A DNA stretch of 64,000 nt, from assembly GCF_019417665.1 (NCBI RefSeq), contig NZ_DXUU01000004.1:54507-118506 (forward strand). The letters are read 5' to 3'. Position numbers and translations under genes: made by a program. Below the pieces are notes generated by a model. That model saw only the letters and a program-made list of their open reading frames with translations, was not told the origin of the DNA and ran no database searches. Below, in pieces: positions 34,338-44,502 of the stretch (within the stretch, counting starts at the first letter, position 1; each line of letters starts with the position of its first letter). The DNA comes from Ruminococcus sp. GTDB lineage: Bacteria; Bacillota; Clostridia; Oscillospirales; Ruminococcaceae.

Positions 34338-36161
34338 TTATTTGATTTTTCCACGCATTTTTGCACGCTGCTGATTGCTGAGGATCTGCTTGCGGATACG
34401 CAGGGATTTCGGTGTTACTTCCAGAAGCTCATCATCTGCCAGGAATTCCAGGCAGTCCTCCAGACTGAGATTCCGAGGCGGCACCAGGCGCAGGGCATCG
34501 TCACTGCCGCTTGCACGAGTGTTGGTCAGATGTTTGCGCTTGCAGACATTGACCACCAGATCTTCTGCCTTCGGAGAAGCGCCCACAACCATACCCTCAT
34601 ATACAGGCACGCCGGCGCCGATGAACAGGGAACCACGTTCCTGGGCATTGAACAGACCGTAGGTGACTGCTTCGCCAGTCTCGAAGGAAATCAGGGAACC
34701 GGTACTGCGGCGGGGAATATCGCCCTTATAAGGTGCATATTCGTGGAATACGCTGCTCATGATGCCCTCGCCCTTGGTGTCGGTAAGAAATTCGCTCTTA
34801 TAGCCGAAGAGACCACGGGATGGGATCAGGAAAGTCAGACGAGTGCGGCTGCCCTGGGGGTGCATATCCTGCAATTCTGCTTTCCGAGCACCCAGCTTTT
34901 CCATAACAGAGCCGACGCATTCTTCCGGTACGTCAATGGAAAGCTCTTCGATAGGCTCATAGCGCTTGCCGTCCACTTCGTGATACAGAACACGAGGCGT
35001 GGAAACGCCCAGTTCATAGCCCTCACGGCGCATATTTTCGATGAGGATGGACAGGTGCATTTCGCCGCGGCCAGCCACACGGAAAGCATCGGTGCTGTCC
35101 GTTTCGGTGACACGGAGGGAAACATCACGGAGCAGTTCCCGCATGAGACGGTCACGGAGCTGACGGGATGTAACAAATTTACCCTCCTGTCCGGCAAAGG
35201 GGCTGTCGTTGACGCTGAACGTCATTTCTACCGTTGGCTCGCTGATCTTGGTGAAAGGCAGCGGCTCAAAGGCATCCGGTGCACAGACCGTATCGCCGAT
35301 GGAGATGTTTTCGATACCGCTGATCCAGACAATATCGCCTACGGTTGCAGTTTCTGCCGGCACACGCTGCAAGCCCTGGATCTGAAGCAGAGATACGATC
35401 TTATTGCGGCGTGTATTCTCTGGATCGTGGTAGTTGCCCAGGAGCACCTGCTGTCCCACCTGGATAGTACCCCGTGCAATGCGGCCGATGCCGATTCTGC
35501 CCACATACTCATTATAATCAATAGAAGAAATGAGCATTTGCAGGGGTTCGTCTGGCTCGCCCTTCGGGGGATCTATATAGGACATGATGGTGTCAAACAG
35601 GGGCTTCAGATCCGTGCCGACTTCATAGGGGTAAAAGCTTGCTGTACCGTCACGGCCGGAGCAGTACAGGAACGGGGTGTTTTCCAGCTGCTCTTCGCTG
35701 GCATCCAGATCCATGAGCAGTTCCAATACTTCGTCTGCGATCTCGTTCAGCCGGGCGTCCGGGCGGTCGATCTTGTTGACCACAACGATGATCTTCAGGT
35801 TCATTTCCAGTGCCTTTGACAGCACGAATCGTGTCTGAGGCATAGGCCCTTCTGCAGCGTCTACCAAAAGCAGGGCACCGTCTACCATACTCAGGACACG
35901 TTCTACTTCGCCGCCGAAGTCGGCATGTCCCGGGGTATCAATGATGTTGATTTTGGTGTCGCCATAGCGCACGGATGTGTTTTTTGCCAGAATGGTAATG
36001 CCGCGCTCACGCTCCAGATCGTTGGAGTCCATGACACGCTCTGCCACGGCCTGATTCTCACGGAACACGCCGCCCTGCTTGAGCATTTCGTCTACCAGAG
36101 TTGTCTTGCCGTGGTCAACGTGAGCGATGATGGCAACATTTCTTAAATCCTCTCGTACCAT
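34338..36161 (-). CDS. typA: Ribosome-associated GTPase TypA/BipA
   Basis: A 607-aa translational GTPase. G motifs are [20 protein letters not shown] and NKIDRPDAR; elongation-factor domains II, III and V follow, and the unique C-terminal domain contains [22 protein letters not shown] sequence (here [14 protein letters not shown]). It binds 70S ribosomes and helps assembly and stress adaptation. ATG 36161 follows GAGG by nine bases; an in-frame ATG at 36182 lacks a site. Confidence 0.96.
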   Translation of the reverse strand: MVREDLRNVAIIAHVDHGKTTLVDEMLKQGGVFRENQAVAERVMDSNDLERERGITILAKNTSVRYGDTKINIIDTPGHADFGGEVERVLSMVDGALLLVDAAEGPMPQTRFVLSKALEMNLKIIVVVNKIDRPDARLNEIADEVLELLMDLDASEEQLENTPFLYCSGRDGTASFYPYEVGTDLKPLFDTIMSYIDPPKGEPDEPLQMLISSIDYNEYVGRIGIGRIARGTIQVGQQVLLGNYHDPENTRRNKIVSLLQIQGLQRVPAETATVGDIVWISGIENISIGDTVCAPDAFEPLPFTKISEPTVEMTFSVNDSPFAGQEGKFVTSRQLRDRLMRELLRDVSLRVTETDSTDAFRVAGRGEMHLSILIENMRREGYELGVSTPRVLYHEVDGKRYEPIEELSIDVPEECVGSVMEKLGARKAELQDMHPQGSRTRLTFLIPSRGLFGYKSEFLTDTKGEGIMSSVFHEYAPYKGDIPRRSTGSLISFETGEAVTYGLFNAQERGSLFIGAGVPVYEGMVVGASPKAEDLVVNVCKRKHLTNTRASGSDDALRLVPPRNLSLEDCLEFLADDELLEVTPKSLRIRKQILSNQQRAKMRGKIK

Positions 36162-36262
36162 ATTTCTTTTCCTCTTTCCCATGGTTTTATTGGTATCTAC
36201 AAGTCATACACATGAAATCGAAAAAAAGAACAGGCAAACTCCCGAAGAGTCTGCCTGTTCTT

Positions 36263-36347
36263 TGGTGGGGGAGGACGGATTCGAACCATCGAAGCAAGAA
36301 GCAACAGATTTACAGTCTGCCCCCTTTGGCCACTCGGGAACTCCCCC
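36263..36347 (-). tRNA. tRNA-Tyr (GTA)
   Basis: Class II tRNA with acceptor GGGGGAG/CTCCCCC, a long variable arm, anticodon GTA in the loop of CTGTAAATC and TTCGAATCC as the T loop. CCA is encoded at the 3' end. Confidence 0.95.
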
Positions 36348-36376
36348 ATGTAACATATGTATGTTTTTGTAGAAAT

Positions 36377-36452
36377 TGGAGCTGGTGGACGGACTTGAAC
36401 CCCCGACCTGCTGATTACAAATCAGCTGCTCTACCAACTGAGCTACACCAGC
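36377..36452 (-). tRNA. tRNA-Thr (TGT)
   Basis: Acceptor GCTGGTG/CACCAGC, D arm TAGCTCAGTTGGTAGAGCA, anticodon TGT in TTTGTAA, T loop GTTCAAGTC, encoded CCA. It is 29 bp upstream of tRNA-Tyr and likely co-transcribed. Confidence 0.95.
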
Positions 36453-36699
36453 GCTGCAACGATAATTATTATATCATAGCTTTTCCAGGATGTCAAGCAA
36501 ATATTCCTATGTTTTTGAAAAACAAAGTTATCAAAGACAAATCAGAAATAAATAATGCTGTACAATTCTATTTTATGATTATAAAACCATTTTATTTTTC
36601 TTTTCAAATCATGGGATTAAGACGCTATGCTGCTCTGCCACCCGTGTATGTGCAAAGTTGCCGGGTCTTTTTTGTACAGTATTGTCTTATACCATTTGC
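36453..36699. other. AT-rich gap without recognisable genes
   Basis: Between the tRNA pair and the DUF5131 gene I see no open frame with a ribosome binding site, no repeat-family copy and no clear RNA structure. Confidence 0.5.
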
Positions 36700-36728
36700 T
36701 TTACAAGCAGAAAAAAGTATGCTATGAT
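36700..36728 (+). promoter_or_regulatory. Promoter of the DUF5131 gene
   Basis: TTTACA (36700-36705), 17 bp, TATGAT (36723-36728). Confidence 0.65.
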
Positions 36729-36784
36729 GTTATATGAAATATAACGTAAATTTTCAAATTGTCGCAGAGAAAGGAATACAACTC

Positions 36785-37660
36785 ATGCATGACATCTGGA
36801 ATCCCTGGCATGGCTGCAAAAAAGTCAGCGAGGGCTGTGAAAACTGTTACATGTATTTTCTTGATCGGATGCGTGATCAGGATGGTTCGAAAATTTATCG
36901 CACCAAGGGCAATTTTGATTATCCGCTGCACAAAAACCGCAAGGGTGCTTATAAGGTTCAGCCCGGTGAAATGCTTCGGGTGTGTATGACTTCGGATTTC
37001 TTTCTGGAGGAAGCAGATTTGTGGCGTGATGAGGCATGGGAAATCATGAGAATCCGCAGTGATGTGAAATTTTATCTGCTGACAAAGCGTCTGCAGCGTG
37101 CAGCACAATGCCTCCCAAAGGATTGGGAAGATGGCTGGGAAAATATCTTTTTTAATGTGACATGTGAGAATCAGCGCAGGGCGGACGAACGAATTCCACT
37201 GTTGTTAGAACTGCCGTTCAAGCATAAGGGTATCAATTGTGCGCCATTGATTGAAGAAGTACGGCTGGAAGAATATCTGAAAACAGGACAGATTGAACAA
37301 GTAGGCTGCGGTGGGGAGAACTACGATGGTGCAAGGATCTGTAAATTTGAGTGGGTGCAGGAACTGCGCCGGGCTTGTGAAGCACAAAATGTGACATTCC
37401 ATTTTTTTGAGACAGGGACACGCTTTGTGAAGGATCGGAAGCTGTACATTCTGCCAAATAAACGGATCCAGTCTCAGATGGCATTGAAATCGGGTATGAA
37501 TTATCAAGGAAAACCAATGGAATTCAAACTGTGTGATCAACTTGGCCGGGAAATTCCAGAGTGGATGCTGTATACACCACATTTCCGGGAAACTTGTGAG
37601 ATGTGCGGCAGCCGGGCGTTTTGTAATGGGTGTAGTAATTGTGGGAAGTGTGAGCGATGA
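36785..37660 (+). CDS. DUF5131 / phage Gp37-Gp68 family protein with Cys cluster
   Basis: A 291-aa protein starting IWNPWHGC, with conserved cysteines HGCKKVSEGCENCY (C-x6-C-x2-C) and the segments RVCMTSDFF, FYLLTKR, NIFFNVTCENQ and VGCGGEN. This is the DUF5131 family known from phages and bacterial accessory regions; the cysteine triad resembles iron-sulfur-binding radical-SAM-like proteins, but function is unproven. The last 25 residues add six cysteines (CEMCGSRAFCNGCSNCGKC), a probable extra zinc or iron-sulfur site. AAAGGA precedes ATG 36785. It sits next to a tRNA pair, a common insertion point for mobile DNA. Confidence 0.8.
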   Translation: MHDIWNPWHGCKKVSEGCENCYMYFLDRMRDQDGSKIYRTKGNFDYPLHKNRKGAYKVQPGEMLRVCMTSDFFLEEADLWRDEAWEIMRIRSDVKFYLLTKRLQRAAQCLPKDWEDGWENIFFNVTCENQRRADERIPLLLELPFKHKGINCAPLIEEVRLEEYLKTGQIEQVGCGGENYDGARICKFEWVQELRRACEAQNVTFHFFETGTRFVKDRKLYILPNKRIQSQMALKSGMNYQGKPMEFKLCDQLGREIPEWMLYTPHFRETCEMCGSRAFCNGCSNCGKCER

Positions 37661-37717
37661 GCCGGACTAATTTGCAGCATGCACACCTCAATCACGTAAT
37701 TTTCACCAAAAAATCAG

Positions 37718-37746
37718 TTGCATTTTTGTTGTTATTATGTTATAAT
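37718..37746 (+). promoter_or_regulatory. glmS promoter
   Basis: TTGCAT (37718-37723), 17 bp, TATAAT (37741-37746), giving a leader of about 180 bases. Confidence 0.7.
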
Positions 37747-37754
37747 CTATAGTA

Positions 37755-37915
37755 TGTAATATCAGGCTCTTTTTGCCGTTTGCATACCTACTATGATAGT
37801 AATACGAATCCCTCAAACTTCAATAGATAAACTTGCGGTTGTTGCCTTATCTATTTTATTTCCATTTCAGGGATTCGTATGAGATGGGATTATCGTAATC
37901 CCAGGGCTTGAAATG
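37755..37915 (+). ncRNA. Structured 5' leader of glmS (candidate regulatory RNA)
   Basis: Successive perfect or near-perfect stems: GTATGTAA with TTTGCATAC; TACTA-TGA-TAGTA; a 12-bp long-range stem ATACGAATCCCT (from 37802) with AGGGATTCGTAT (to 37880); inside it AGATAA...TTATCT; and GGGATTA-TCG-TAATCCC. The glmS ribozyme core is absent. The stems end about 30 bases before the start codon, where the ribosome must bind. I cannot match it to a known riboswitch class. Confidence 0.55.
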
Positions 37916-37931
37916 AAAGTGAGGCACGATT

Positions 37932-39752
37932 ATGTGTGGAATTGTTGGATATGTGGGAAAGCGGGATTGTACGGATGTTCTTATGAACGGTCTCTCGAAG
38001 CTGGAATACCGGGGTTATGACTCCGCTGGCATTGCTGTTTTCCAAAATAATACAATTACTGTAGCGAAATCCAAAGGCCGCCTGAAGGACCTGGAGGAAC
38101 GAATGGAACAGGAGGGCAGACCCTGCGGTCAGGTGGGCATCGGACACACACGTTGGGCAACTCATGGGGAACCGTCCGATGTGAATTCTCATCCCCACAG
38201 CGGCGGCAGAGTGACCATTGTCCATAATGGTATTATTGAAAATTATAAGGAACTGAAAGATTATCTCATGTCCAAAGGCGTGACCTTTGACAGTGATACA
38301 GATACAGAAGTCGTGGCAAAGCTGCTGGATTACCGCTATAATGGCAGTCCCATCCAGACCATTTCTGAAACTGTCCGTGATTTGGAGGGTTCTTATGCCC
38401 TGGGTATCATTTTCGCAGACCACCCGGAACAGGTCTATGCAGTCCGGTGCGAAAGTCCCCTTATCGTAGGCGTGGGCGAATCAGAAAGCTTCATTGCTTC
38501 AGATGTGCCGGCGATCCTGGAATATACCCGGGACTATTACCTGCTGGAACATGAGGAGATCGCTGTTCTGGGCAGAGACGGCGTACATATTTATGACGCT
38601 TTCGGTCAGCCAGTGGAAAAGGAACTGAAAACTGCTGACTGGGATGTGGAGGCGATCGGAAAGGGCGGCTATGCCCACTTTATGCTCAAGGAGATCCACG
38701 AGCAGCCCACTGCCATCCGGAATACCATTCTGCCCCGGATCCAGGATGGCCTGCCCAATCTGGAGGAATGCGGCATTACGCTGGAGGTGCTTCGGGAATT
38801 CCGTCATATCCATGTGGTCGCCTGCGGTACGGCAATGCACGCTGGTACAGTGGGGAAGTATGTCATTGAAAAGCTGGCACGGGTGCCGGTGACAGTGGAT
38901 ATTGCGTCAGAATTCCGCTATCGTGATCCGTTGGTAGGCGAAGGTGATCTGGTGATCATTATCTCTCAGTCCGGCGAGACCGCAGACAGTCTGGCGGCAA
39001 TGCGTCTGGCAAAATCTTTGGGTGCAAAGACTCTTGCGATTGTCAACGCTATGGGCAGTTCCATTGCCCGGGAAGCAGATATGCTCATCTATACCCACGC
39101 TGGCCCGGAAATCGCCGTGGCATCTACAAAGGCGTATATGGTGCAGATCGCTGTGATGTATCTTTTGGCTTTTGAACTGGCGCTGGCTGTGGGAAAGATC
39201 GACGAGACAGAGTGCCGTCGTCTGGTGGAACTGTTACAGGAGACTCCCGACAGTATTACCGAGATTCTGGAGCATAAAGAACAGGCGCAGTACATTGCAT
39301 CTTCTCTGATTACCGCAGACAGCTTGCTGTATATCGGACGCGGTCTGGACTATGCCCTCAGTATGGAAGGCTCGCTGAAGCTGAAAGAGATCTCTTATAT
39401 TCATTCGGAATCCTATGCAGCAGGGGAACTAAAGCACGGCACGATTTCTTTGATTACAGAAAATATGCCGGTCATTGCTGTGGCGACCCAGAAGGCACTC
39501 AAGGAAAAGACCATCAGCAATATTAAAGAAGTAAAAGCACGGGGTGCAAAGGTGATTTTGGTTTGCCGGGAAAGTGATGATGTAGATCCGGATGCGGTAG
39601 ATCTGAAATTCGGTTTGCCGGAGTTTGACGATCTGCTGATGCCTATGATCGCAGTAGTGCCCTTGCAGCTGATCGCTTATTATACATCCGTGCTCAAGGG
39701 CAACGATGTGGATAAACCACGGAATCTGGCAAAGTCCGTTACTGTGGAATAA
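37932..39752 (+). CDS. glmS: Glucosamine-6-phosphate synthase
   Basis: A 606-aa enzyme that makes glucosamine-6-phosphate from fructose-6-phosphate and glutamine for peptidoglycan. Cys2 (MCGIVGYVG) is the glutaminase nucleophile; GHTRWATHGEP and HNGIIENY follow. Two SIS domains bind the sugar phosphate (ACGTAMHAG, ISQSGETADS, ASTKAYMVQ, ESYAAGELKHG) and the C-terminus is LAKSVTVE. The ribosome site GTGAGG is weak. The leader carries a structured RNA rather than the usual ribozyme. Confidence 0.96.
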   Translation: MCGIVGYVGKRDCTDVLMNGLSKLEYRGYDSAGIAVFQNNTITVAKSKGRLKDLEERMEQEGRPCGQVGIGHTRWATHGEPSDVNSHPHSGGRVTIVHNGIIENYKELKDYLMSKGVTFDSDTDTEVVAKLLDYRYNGSPIQTISETVRDLEGSYALGIIFADHPEQVYAVRCESPLIVGVGESESFIASDVPAILEYTRDYYLLEHEEIAVLGRDGVHIYDAFGQPVEKELKTADWDVEAIGKGGYAHFMLKEIHEQPTAIRNTILPRIQDGLPNLEECGITLEVLREFRHIHVVACGTAMHAGTVGKYVIEKLARVPVTVDIASEFRYRDPLVGEGDLVIIISQSGETADSLAAMRLAKSLGAKTLAIVNAMGSSIAREADMLIYTHAGPEIAVASTKAYMVQIAVMYLLAFELALAVGKIDETECRRLVELLQETPDSITEILEHKEQAQYIASSLITADSLLYIGRGLDYALSMEGSLKLKEISYIHSESYAAGELKHGTISLITENMPVIAVATQKALKEKTISNIKEVKARGAKVILVCRESDDVDPDAVDLKFGLPEFDDLLMPMIAVVPLQLIAYYTSVLKGNDVDKPRNLAKSVTVE

Positions 39753-39840
39753 AGGCAGCACGATAAAAGGCAATACTGTCTATCGGCTTGATAGGATATT
39801 GCCTGAACTTTGTGCAGAAAGAAGAGGAACGAGAACATTG

Positions 39841-41106
39841 ATGAAATACAAGAAATTCGCGCTGTTTCTGGCAGCGGCTATGACATTGACGCTGACATTT
39901 GCCATGCCGGCTTCTGCGGAGGAAAGCAGCGTGATTGACGCAGACAGCCTGGATGAGGACAGCAGTGAGGAAGTTACATATACCAGCGGTGATTTTGAAT
40001 ACACCCTGACAGAAGAGGGAAATGCTTCGATCTCCCGGTATGTGGGCAGTGATACAGAAGTCACCATTCCCACTCAGCTGGACAGCTATACTGTTACTGA
40101 TCTGGGCGGCGGCTGCTTTGCACAAATTACAGATATTGTGTCGGTCACCCTGCCGGAGACGCTGAAGACCATACAGGATTCCTGCTTTTTCGGTTGTTCG
40201 TCTCTGGAGAACATTGCTGTGGAGGATGGAAATGCCGCCTTTGCTGTTACAGACGGCGTGCTCTTTTCCGCAGATGGTGCTGATCTGATCCTCTATCCGC
40301 CGGCTTCTACAGAAACATCCTATACCATTCCGGACGGTGTTGTGGAGATCTGGACATCGGCATTTGCACAGACCAGCCTGACGTCTGTGACATTTCCGAA
40401 CAGCCTGTTGTATGTGGACGATTGGGCATTTGCCTGGGTATCGTTAGATTCCCTGGAACTGCCGGACTCTGTGACGGAGATCGGGCAGTACGCCTTTTCT
40501 TATTGCACCAGATTGACCGAAGTGACCCTTCCGGCTTCTCTGGAACTGATTGAAGCGGCAGCATTTGCCGGATGTTCTAATCTGAAAACGGTGGAGTTCC
40601 CAGATGGTCTGACGGAAATTCAGATGGCGGCATTTGCCGGCACTGCCATGAAAGAAGTGACCATTCCCTCCAGCGTTTCTGCCATTGGCTTCTGCGCCTT
40701 TGGCTATGAGGAGGATATGGAGACACCGGTGAAAGACTTTGTTGTCTATGGCGCAGTGGGTTCTCAGGCGCAGACCTACTGCACCGATTCGGATTCGGAG
40801 AACAACTATTCCAACAACTTTATCTTCCGCAGCGTGATGTCTGAAGAAGTGGAGAGCGAGGATACTGCCGTACAGGTGGAATCTAAGGAAACCAGTCCGT
40901 GGCAGCAGTATGGAAAATGGATTCTGCTGGGGGCAGGTGTTCTTGTGCTGCTGATCATCGGTCTGCTGCTGATCTTTGGCGGAAAAGGGAAAAAATCCGG
41001 AAAACCGGTGAAAAAAGCAGATGCAAAGGTGAAAGCCAAAAACGAGACTCTGGGAGCGTCTCCAAAATCGGAGGAACAACCGGCAACAGAAGAGGAAACA
41101 GAATGA
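39841..41106 (+). CDS. Membrane-anchored LRR (BspA-like) protein 1
   Basis: A 421-aa exported protein with signal peptide (ALFLAAAMTLTLTFAMPASA), an acidic linker, about seven LRR_5 repeats (residues 80-330) and one C-terminal membrane span (WILLGAGVLVLLIIGLLLIF, about 360-380) followed by a lysine-rich tail. It therefore shows its LRRs outside and its tail in the cytoplasm. A GVLFSADGADLILYPPA block is the BspA spacer. It overlaps the next gene by ATGA. No dockerin is present. It begins 88 bp after glmS without a clear terminator between. Confidence 0.85.
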   Translation: MKYKKFALFLAAAMTLTLTFAMPASAEESSVIDADSLDEDSSEEVTYTSGDFEYTLTEEGNASISRYVGSDTEVTIPTQLDSYTVTDLGGGCFAQITDIVSVTLPETLKTIQDSCFFGCSSLENIAVEDGNAAFAVTDGVLFSADGADLILYPPASTETSYTIPDGVVEIWTSAFAQTSLTSVTFPNSLLYVDDWAFAWVSLDSLELPDSVTEIGQYAFSYCTRLTEVTLPASLELIEAAAFAGCSNLKTVEFPDGLTEIQMAAFAGTAMKEVTIPSSVSAIGFCAFGYEEDMETPVKDFVVYGAVGSQAQTYCTDSDSENNYSNNFIFRSVMSEEVESEDTAVQVESKETSPWQQYGKWILLGAGVLVLLIIGLLLIFGGKGKKSGKPVKKADAKVKAKNETLGASPKSEEQPATEEETE

Positions 41107-42596
41107 AGCGAACAGGCAGGCTCTGGTGCAGTTTTCTGACAGCCGCTGTGTGCTGCGTTACACTGGCGCTGCCGGGTGCGGCACTGGAAGAAGAGAGCAT
41201 TGCAGAGGAAGAAAGCGGTATTGCTGTGGATACTTCCGGCGATGCCGCATATGATGTGTTTACCTATCGGGAGAACGACAGCGGCGGCATTATCATTACA
41301 TCCTGCGATACAGCAGCCACAGCCGTACAGATCCCCACAGAGATTGATGGAAAGCCTGTGACGGAGATTGGCGATGCAGCATTTATAAGCTGTGGCTTTC
41401 TGACTTCTATGGAAGTACCAGAGGGTGTGACCAAGATCGGGGAGAGTGCTTTTTCTTCCTGTTCTATGCTCTGTACAGTAAGTTTGCCGGAAGGGTTGAC
41501 AGAGATCGGAAAGGGCGCTTTTGAATCCTGTTCCATGCTCAGCGAGGTGCAGCTGCCATCCACGCTGACAGTGCTGCCGGATGCGCTTTTTTATAATTGC
41601 AGCTATCTGCCGTCTCTGGAACTGCCGGATACAGTACGGGAGATCGGAAACGAGACTTTCTATAGCTGTACTGCGCTGACAGAGATTACTCTGCCGGAGG
41701 GGTTGGAGAAGATCGGCGATTATGCCTTTCAGAACTGCCAGGAACTGACTGCGGTGGCATTGCCATCTACCTGTGCAGAACTGGGTACATATGTCTTTGA
41801 CGGCTGCCAGGCGCTGGCGGAAATTACTGTGGCAGGGGAAAATCCGTCCTATATGGCACAGGATGGGGTATTGTTCACCGCAGACGGCACTACGCTCATC
41901 CGCTATCCGCAGGCACGAACGGAGACGACTTATGCTGTACCGGAGGAATGTGAGACACTGGCGGACTGGAGTTTTATTGGTGCTACGACTTTGGAGCAGA
42001 TCGATCTGGGCGGTGTCACAGAGATCGGCGAGGATTGCTTTTATTACTGCACCAGCCTAAAGGAAGTAACTGTGCCCGAAGGCGTGACGGAACTGAAAGG
42101 CGCCGCTTTTGCCTATTGCATGGCAATGAAGCGGATCACCTTGCCATCCACCATAGAGACCTTGGGGAATCACTGCTTTTATTCCTGTGCTGCACTGACG
42201 GATATCAATATCCCAGAGGGCGTCACGACTCTGGGCGACCAATGTTTTTACAATTGTGTGGCACTGCTGGATCTGACGCTGCCATCGAGTATTACGGAAA
42301 TCGGTGACCAGGCGGTGGGATATTACACGCCCTCTACTGCATCGGACAGCAGCGAGTACGAACGGATCGACCTGCTGAAAGTGCACAACCAGGGCAGCAG
42401 TGCTGTTGCTGCATATCTGCGCAGCTGGAAAACCAGTTCCTATGCAGTTTGGATCATTGTAGGGGCAGTTGTCCTTGGGGCAGCAGTTCTTGTTGCGGTA
42501 TTGGTTTTGGTGCACCGGCACCGGAATCGTATCCGTCCCACGAGCCGCCATGCGGCGGAGCATCCCAAGGGAAAAAAGAAAGCAAAGAAACGGTAA
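41103..42596 (+). CDS. Membrane-anchored LRR (BspA-like) protein 2
   Basis: A 497-aa protein coupled to the previous gene by a 4-bp overlap. Signal peptide (residues 1-28), about fourteen LRR_5 repeats, the spacer GVLFTADGTTLIRYPQA, then a membrane span (VWIIVGAVVLGAAVLVAVLV, about 445-467) and a basic tail ending KGKKKAKKR. The architecture matches proteins 1 and 3. The three likely form one surface complex or serve as parallel adhesins. Confidence 0.85.
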   Translation: MKRTGRLWCSFLTAAVCCVTLALPGAALEEESIAEEESGIAVDTSGDAAYDVFTYRENDSGGIIITSCDTAATAVQIPTEIDGKPVTEIGDAAFISCGFLTSMEVPEGVTKIGESAFSSCSMLCTVSLPEGLTEIGKGAFESCSMLSEVQLPSTLTVLPDALFYNCSYLPSLELPDTVREIGNETFYSCTALTEITLPEGLEKIGDYAFQNCQELTAVALPSTCAELGTYVFDGCQALAEITVAGENPSYMAQDGVLFTADGTTLIRYPQARTETTYAVPEECETLADWSFIGATTLEQIDLGGVTEIGEDCFYYCTSLKEVTVPEGVTELKGAAFAYCMAMKRITLPSTIETLGNHCFYSCAALTDINIPEGVTTLGDQCFYNCVALLDLTLPSSITEIGDQAVGYYTPSTASDSSEYERIDLLKVHNQGSSAVAAYLRSWKTSSYAVWIIVGAVVLGAAVLVAVLVLVHRHRNRIRPTSRHAAEHPKGKKKAKKR

Positions 42597-42635
42597 GCAA
42601 TGGATTGTATCCATCACGGAAAGGAATAGAAAAAC

Positions 42636-44324
42636 ATGAAGCATCGTGATCATTTCACCCGGCTGGGACGATGGATGGCGGCAGCAGCTGCCGCTGTATT
42701 CTCGGCATGTATGCTGGCACCGATGGGTTCGGTTCTGGCGGAGGAGACGGAATCCAGTTCCAATACCTTTGACGATGGGACTCTGACCTATACGATTCTG
42801 AACAACACAGAAGTATCCGTGACTTCGTGCACTGCTTCGGCAACCCATATCAGCATTATGCCAGAGATCGACGGATATCACGTGGTATCCATCGGTGAAG
42901 AGGCGTTTGCCAACTGCGAGTCTCTTCAGGCGGTGACGATCCCTGGCACGGTGACAGAAATCGGAACAGGCGCATTTTACGGCTGCACCAGTCTGACATC
43001 CATCACCATTCCCGATACGGTGACAGAAATTGAAAGCGGTACATTTTTCGGGTGCACCGGTTTGACAGAAGTGACACTGGGCGATGCTGTTAATTCCATC
43101 GGCGATATGGCATTCGGTTATTGTTCGTCCCTGACCACGCTGGAACTGCCGGAGACGGTGGAGACCATGGGTGACCAGGTGTTTTATTACTGCACTTCTC
43201 TGGAATCCATTACGATCCCTGAAAAACTGACGGAGTTGGGCAGCTATTCCTTTTATGCCTGCCTTTCCCTGACGGAATTTCATATTCCGAAGACACTGGA
43301 GGATATCGGTGCGATGTCTTTTGTGGCATGTCCCGGCTTGCAGGAGATCACGGTAGAAGAAGGCAATCCCTCTTATACTGCCGAGGACAATGTCCTTTAT
43401 AATGCCGAAAAGAGCATTCTCTACCTGTATCCCGCAGGGCGTACAGATACGGCATTCACTGTGCCGGATGGTGTGCTGGTAATCTATGCCGGCGCATTTT
43501 TCACTGCGTCGAATTTACAGCAGGTGACGCTGAATGAGGAGCTGCAGTACATCGGCGAAATGGCATTTGATTTTTGCAGCGGTCTGACTTCCCTGACCAT
43601 TCCGGAAAGCGTCACGACCATCAGTACCACTGCTTTTGCAGACTGCACCGGTCTGACTTCCGTAACCTTTATGGGTGCAGACGATGAGGACGGCGGCGAG
43701 GGGGATGACCTGGAGATCGGCGACTATGCTTTTTTCTGCTGTGATGATCTCATGGAAGTGCAGTTGCCTAAGCGTGTTTCCAGTATCGGTACATATGCTT
43801 TCGGCTGTATCTCGCCGGAGGATGACGATACCAGCGAGGATATCATTTCTGTGGAATCGGAGTCCGGCGATGCCATTCGGATCAAGGCACTGGATGGATT
43901 TCTGCTTATGGGCTATACCGGCGCTGCATCGGACTATGTGAAAAACTGCGAAGTAGACCTGAACTTTAAGTCCGTGAACTTCAATTGGGCAGGGCTTGTG
44001 TTCTGGGTAGCGCTTGCAGCGGCAGTGCTGGTAGTGATCTTTGTGGCAGTGCGGATCGTACGTCACAGCATGATGACTGCCGAGGAAAAGATGGCACTGC
44101 GTGAGGCAAAGGAAATCCAGAAAACACCCCTTTCTCAGCGGAATGCGGGGAAGCCGGCGGAGGATGAAGCGTTCGACGACGGCTATCGCAGCATCATTGA
44201 TGAGGATGAGGAGGAAACGGCATCGGAGGTCGTTTCCTATGACCAGACTCTGTCCCATGGCATGACCCATTCCTTTGGACATGCGGATGCGGACAAACCG
44301 CAGGATACACCCGATATAAAATAA
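42636..44324 (+). CDS. Membrane-anchored LRR (BspA-like) protein 3
   Basis: A 562-aa protein with signal peptide (cleavage near VLAEE), about twelve LRR_5 repeats, the spacer NVLYNAEKSILYLYPAG, a membrane span (VFWVALAAAVLVVIFVAV, about 450-470) and a long cytoplasmic tail of about 90 residues that is acidic and ends near SFGHADADKPQDTPDIK. The tail is longer than in its two neighbours and could contact a cytoplasmic partner. GGAAAGGAA precedes the ATG. An ECF sigma factor gene begins 178 bp downstream. Confidence 0.85.
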   Translation: MKHRDHFTRLGRWMAAAAAAVFSACMLAPMGSVLAEETESSSNTFDDGTLTYTILNNTEVSVTSCTASATHISIMPEIDGYHVVSIGEEAFANCESLQAVTIPGTVTEIGTGAFYGCTSLTSITIPDTVTEIESGTFFGCTGLTEVTLGDAVNSIGDMAFGYCSSLTTLELPETVETMGDQVFYYCTSLESITIPEKLTELGSYSFYACLSLTEFHIPKTLEDIGAMSFVACPGLQEITVEEGNPSYTAEDNVLYNAEKSILYLYPAGRTDTAFTVPDGVLVIYAGAFFTASNLQQVTLNEELQYIGEMAFDFCSGLTSLTIPESVTTISTTAFADCTGLTSVTFMGADDEDGGEGDDLEIGDYAFFCCDDLMEVQLPKRVSSIGTYAFGCISPEDDDTSEDIISVESESGDAIRIKALDGFLLMGYTGAASDYVKNCEVDLNFKSVNFNWAGLVFWVALAAAVLVVIFVAVRIVRHSMMTAEEKMALREAKEIQKTPLSQRNAGKPAEDEAFDDGYRSIIDEDEEETASEVVSYDQTLSHGMTHSFGHADADKPQDTPDIK

Positions 44325-44502
44325 TAATCTATGACGGCATACCGCTGTCCTGAGCAGATATGCGTAACCATTGTTCTGTCAGGCGTCTGGTGTGCTGTTT
44401 TTTGATTGTCTCTTTTTCATGCTTTCCCCATGTGACCAATTCCATTCTGCCTGTGTTATTATAGGTGAACGGCCGTGAAACAGACGAAAGGAGGAAACCA
44501 TC

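Noticed and set aside
34530..35819. 429-codon open frame on the plus strand
   Set aside because: Antisense to typA; no family features.
37747..37931. glmS ribozyme
   Set aside because: The conserved ribozyme core and its cleavage-site context are not present; only unrelated stems are visible.
42057..43283. 408-codon open frame on the minus strand
   Set aside because: Runs across the end and start of two LRR genes on the other strand and is rich in His, Arg and Cys without domain structure.
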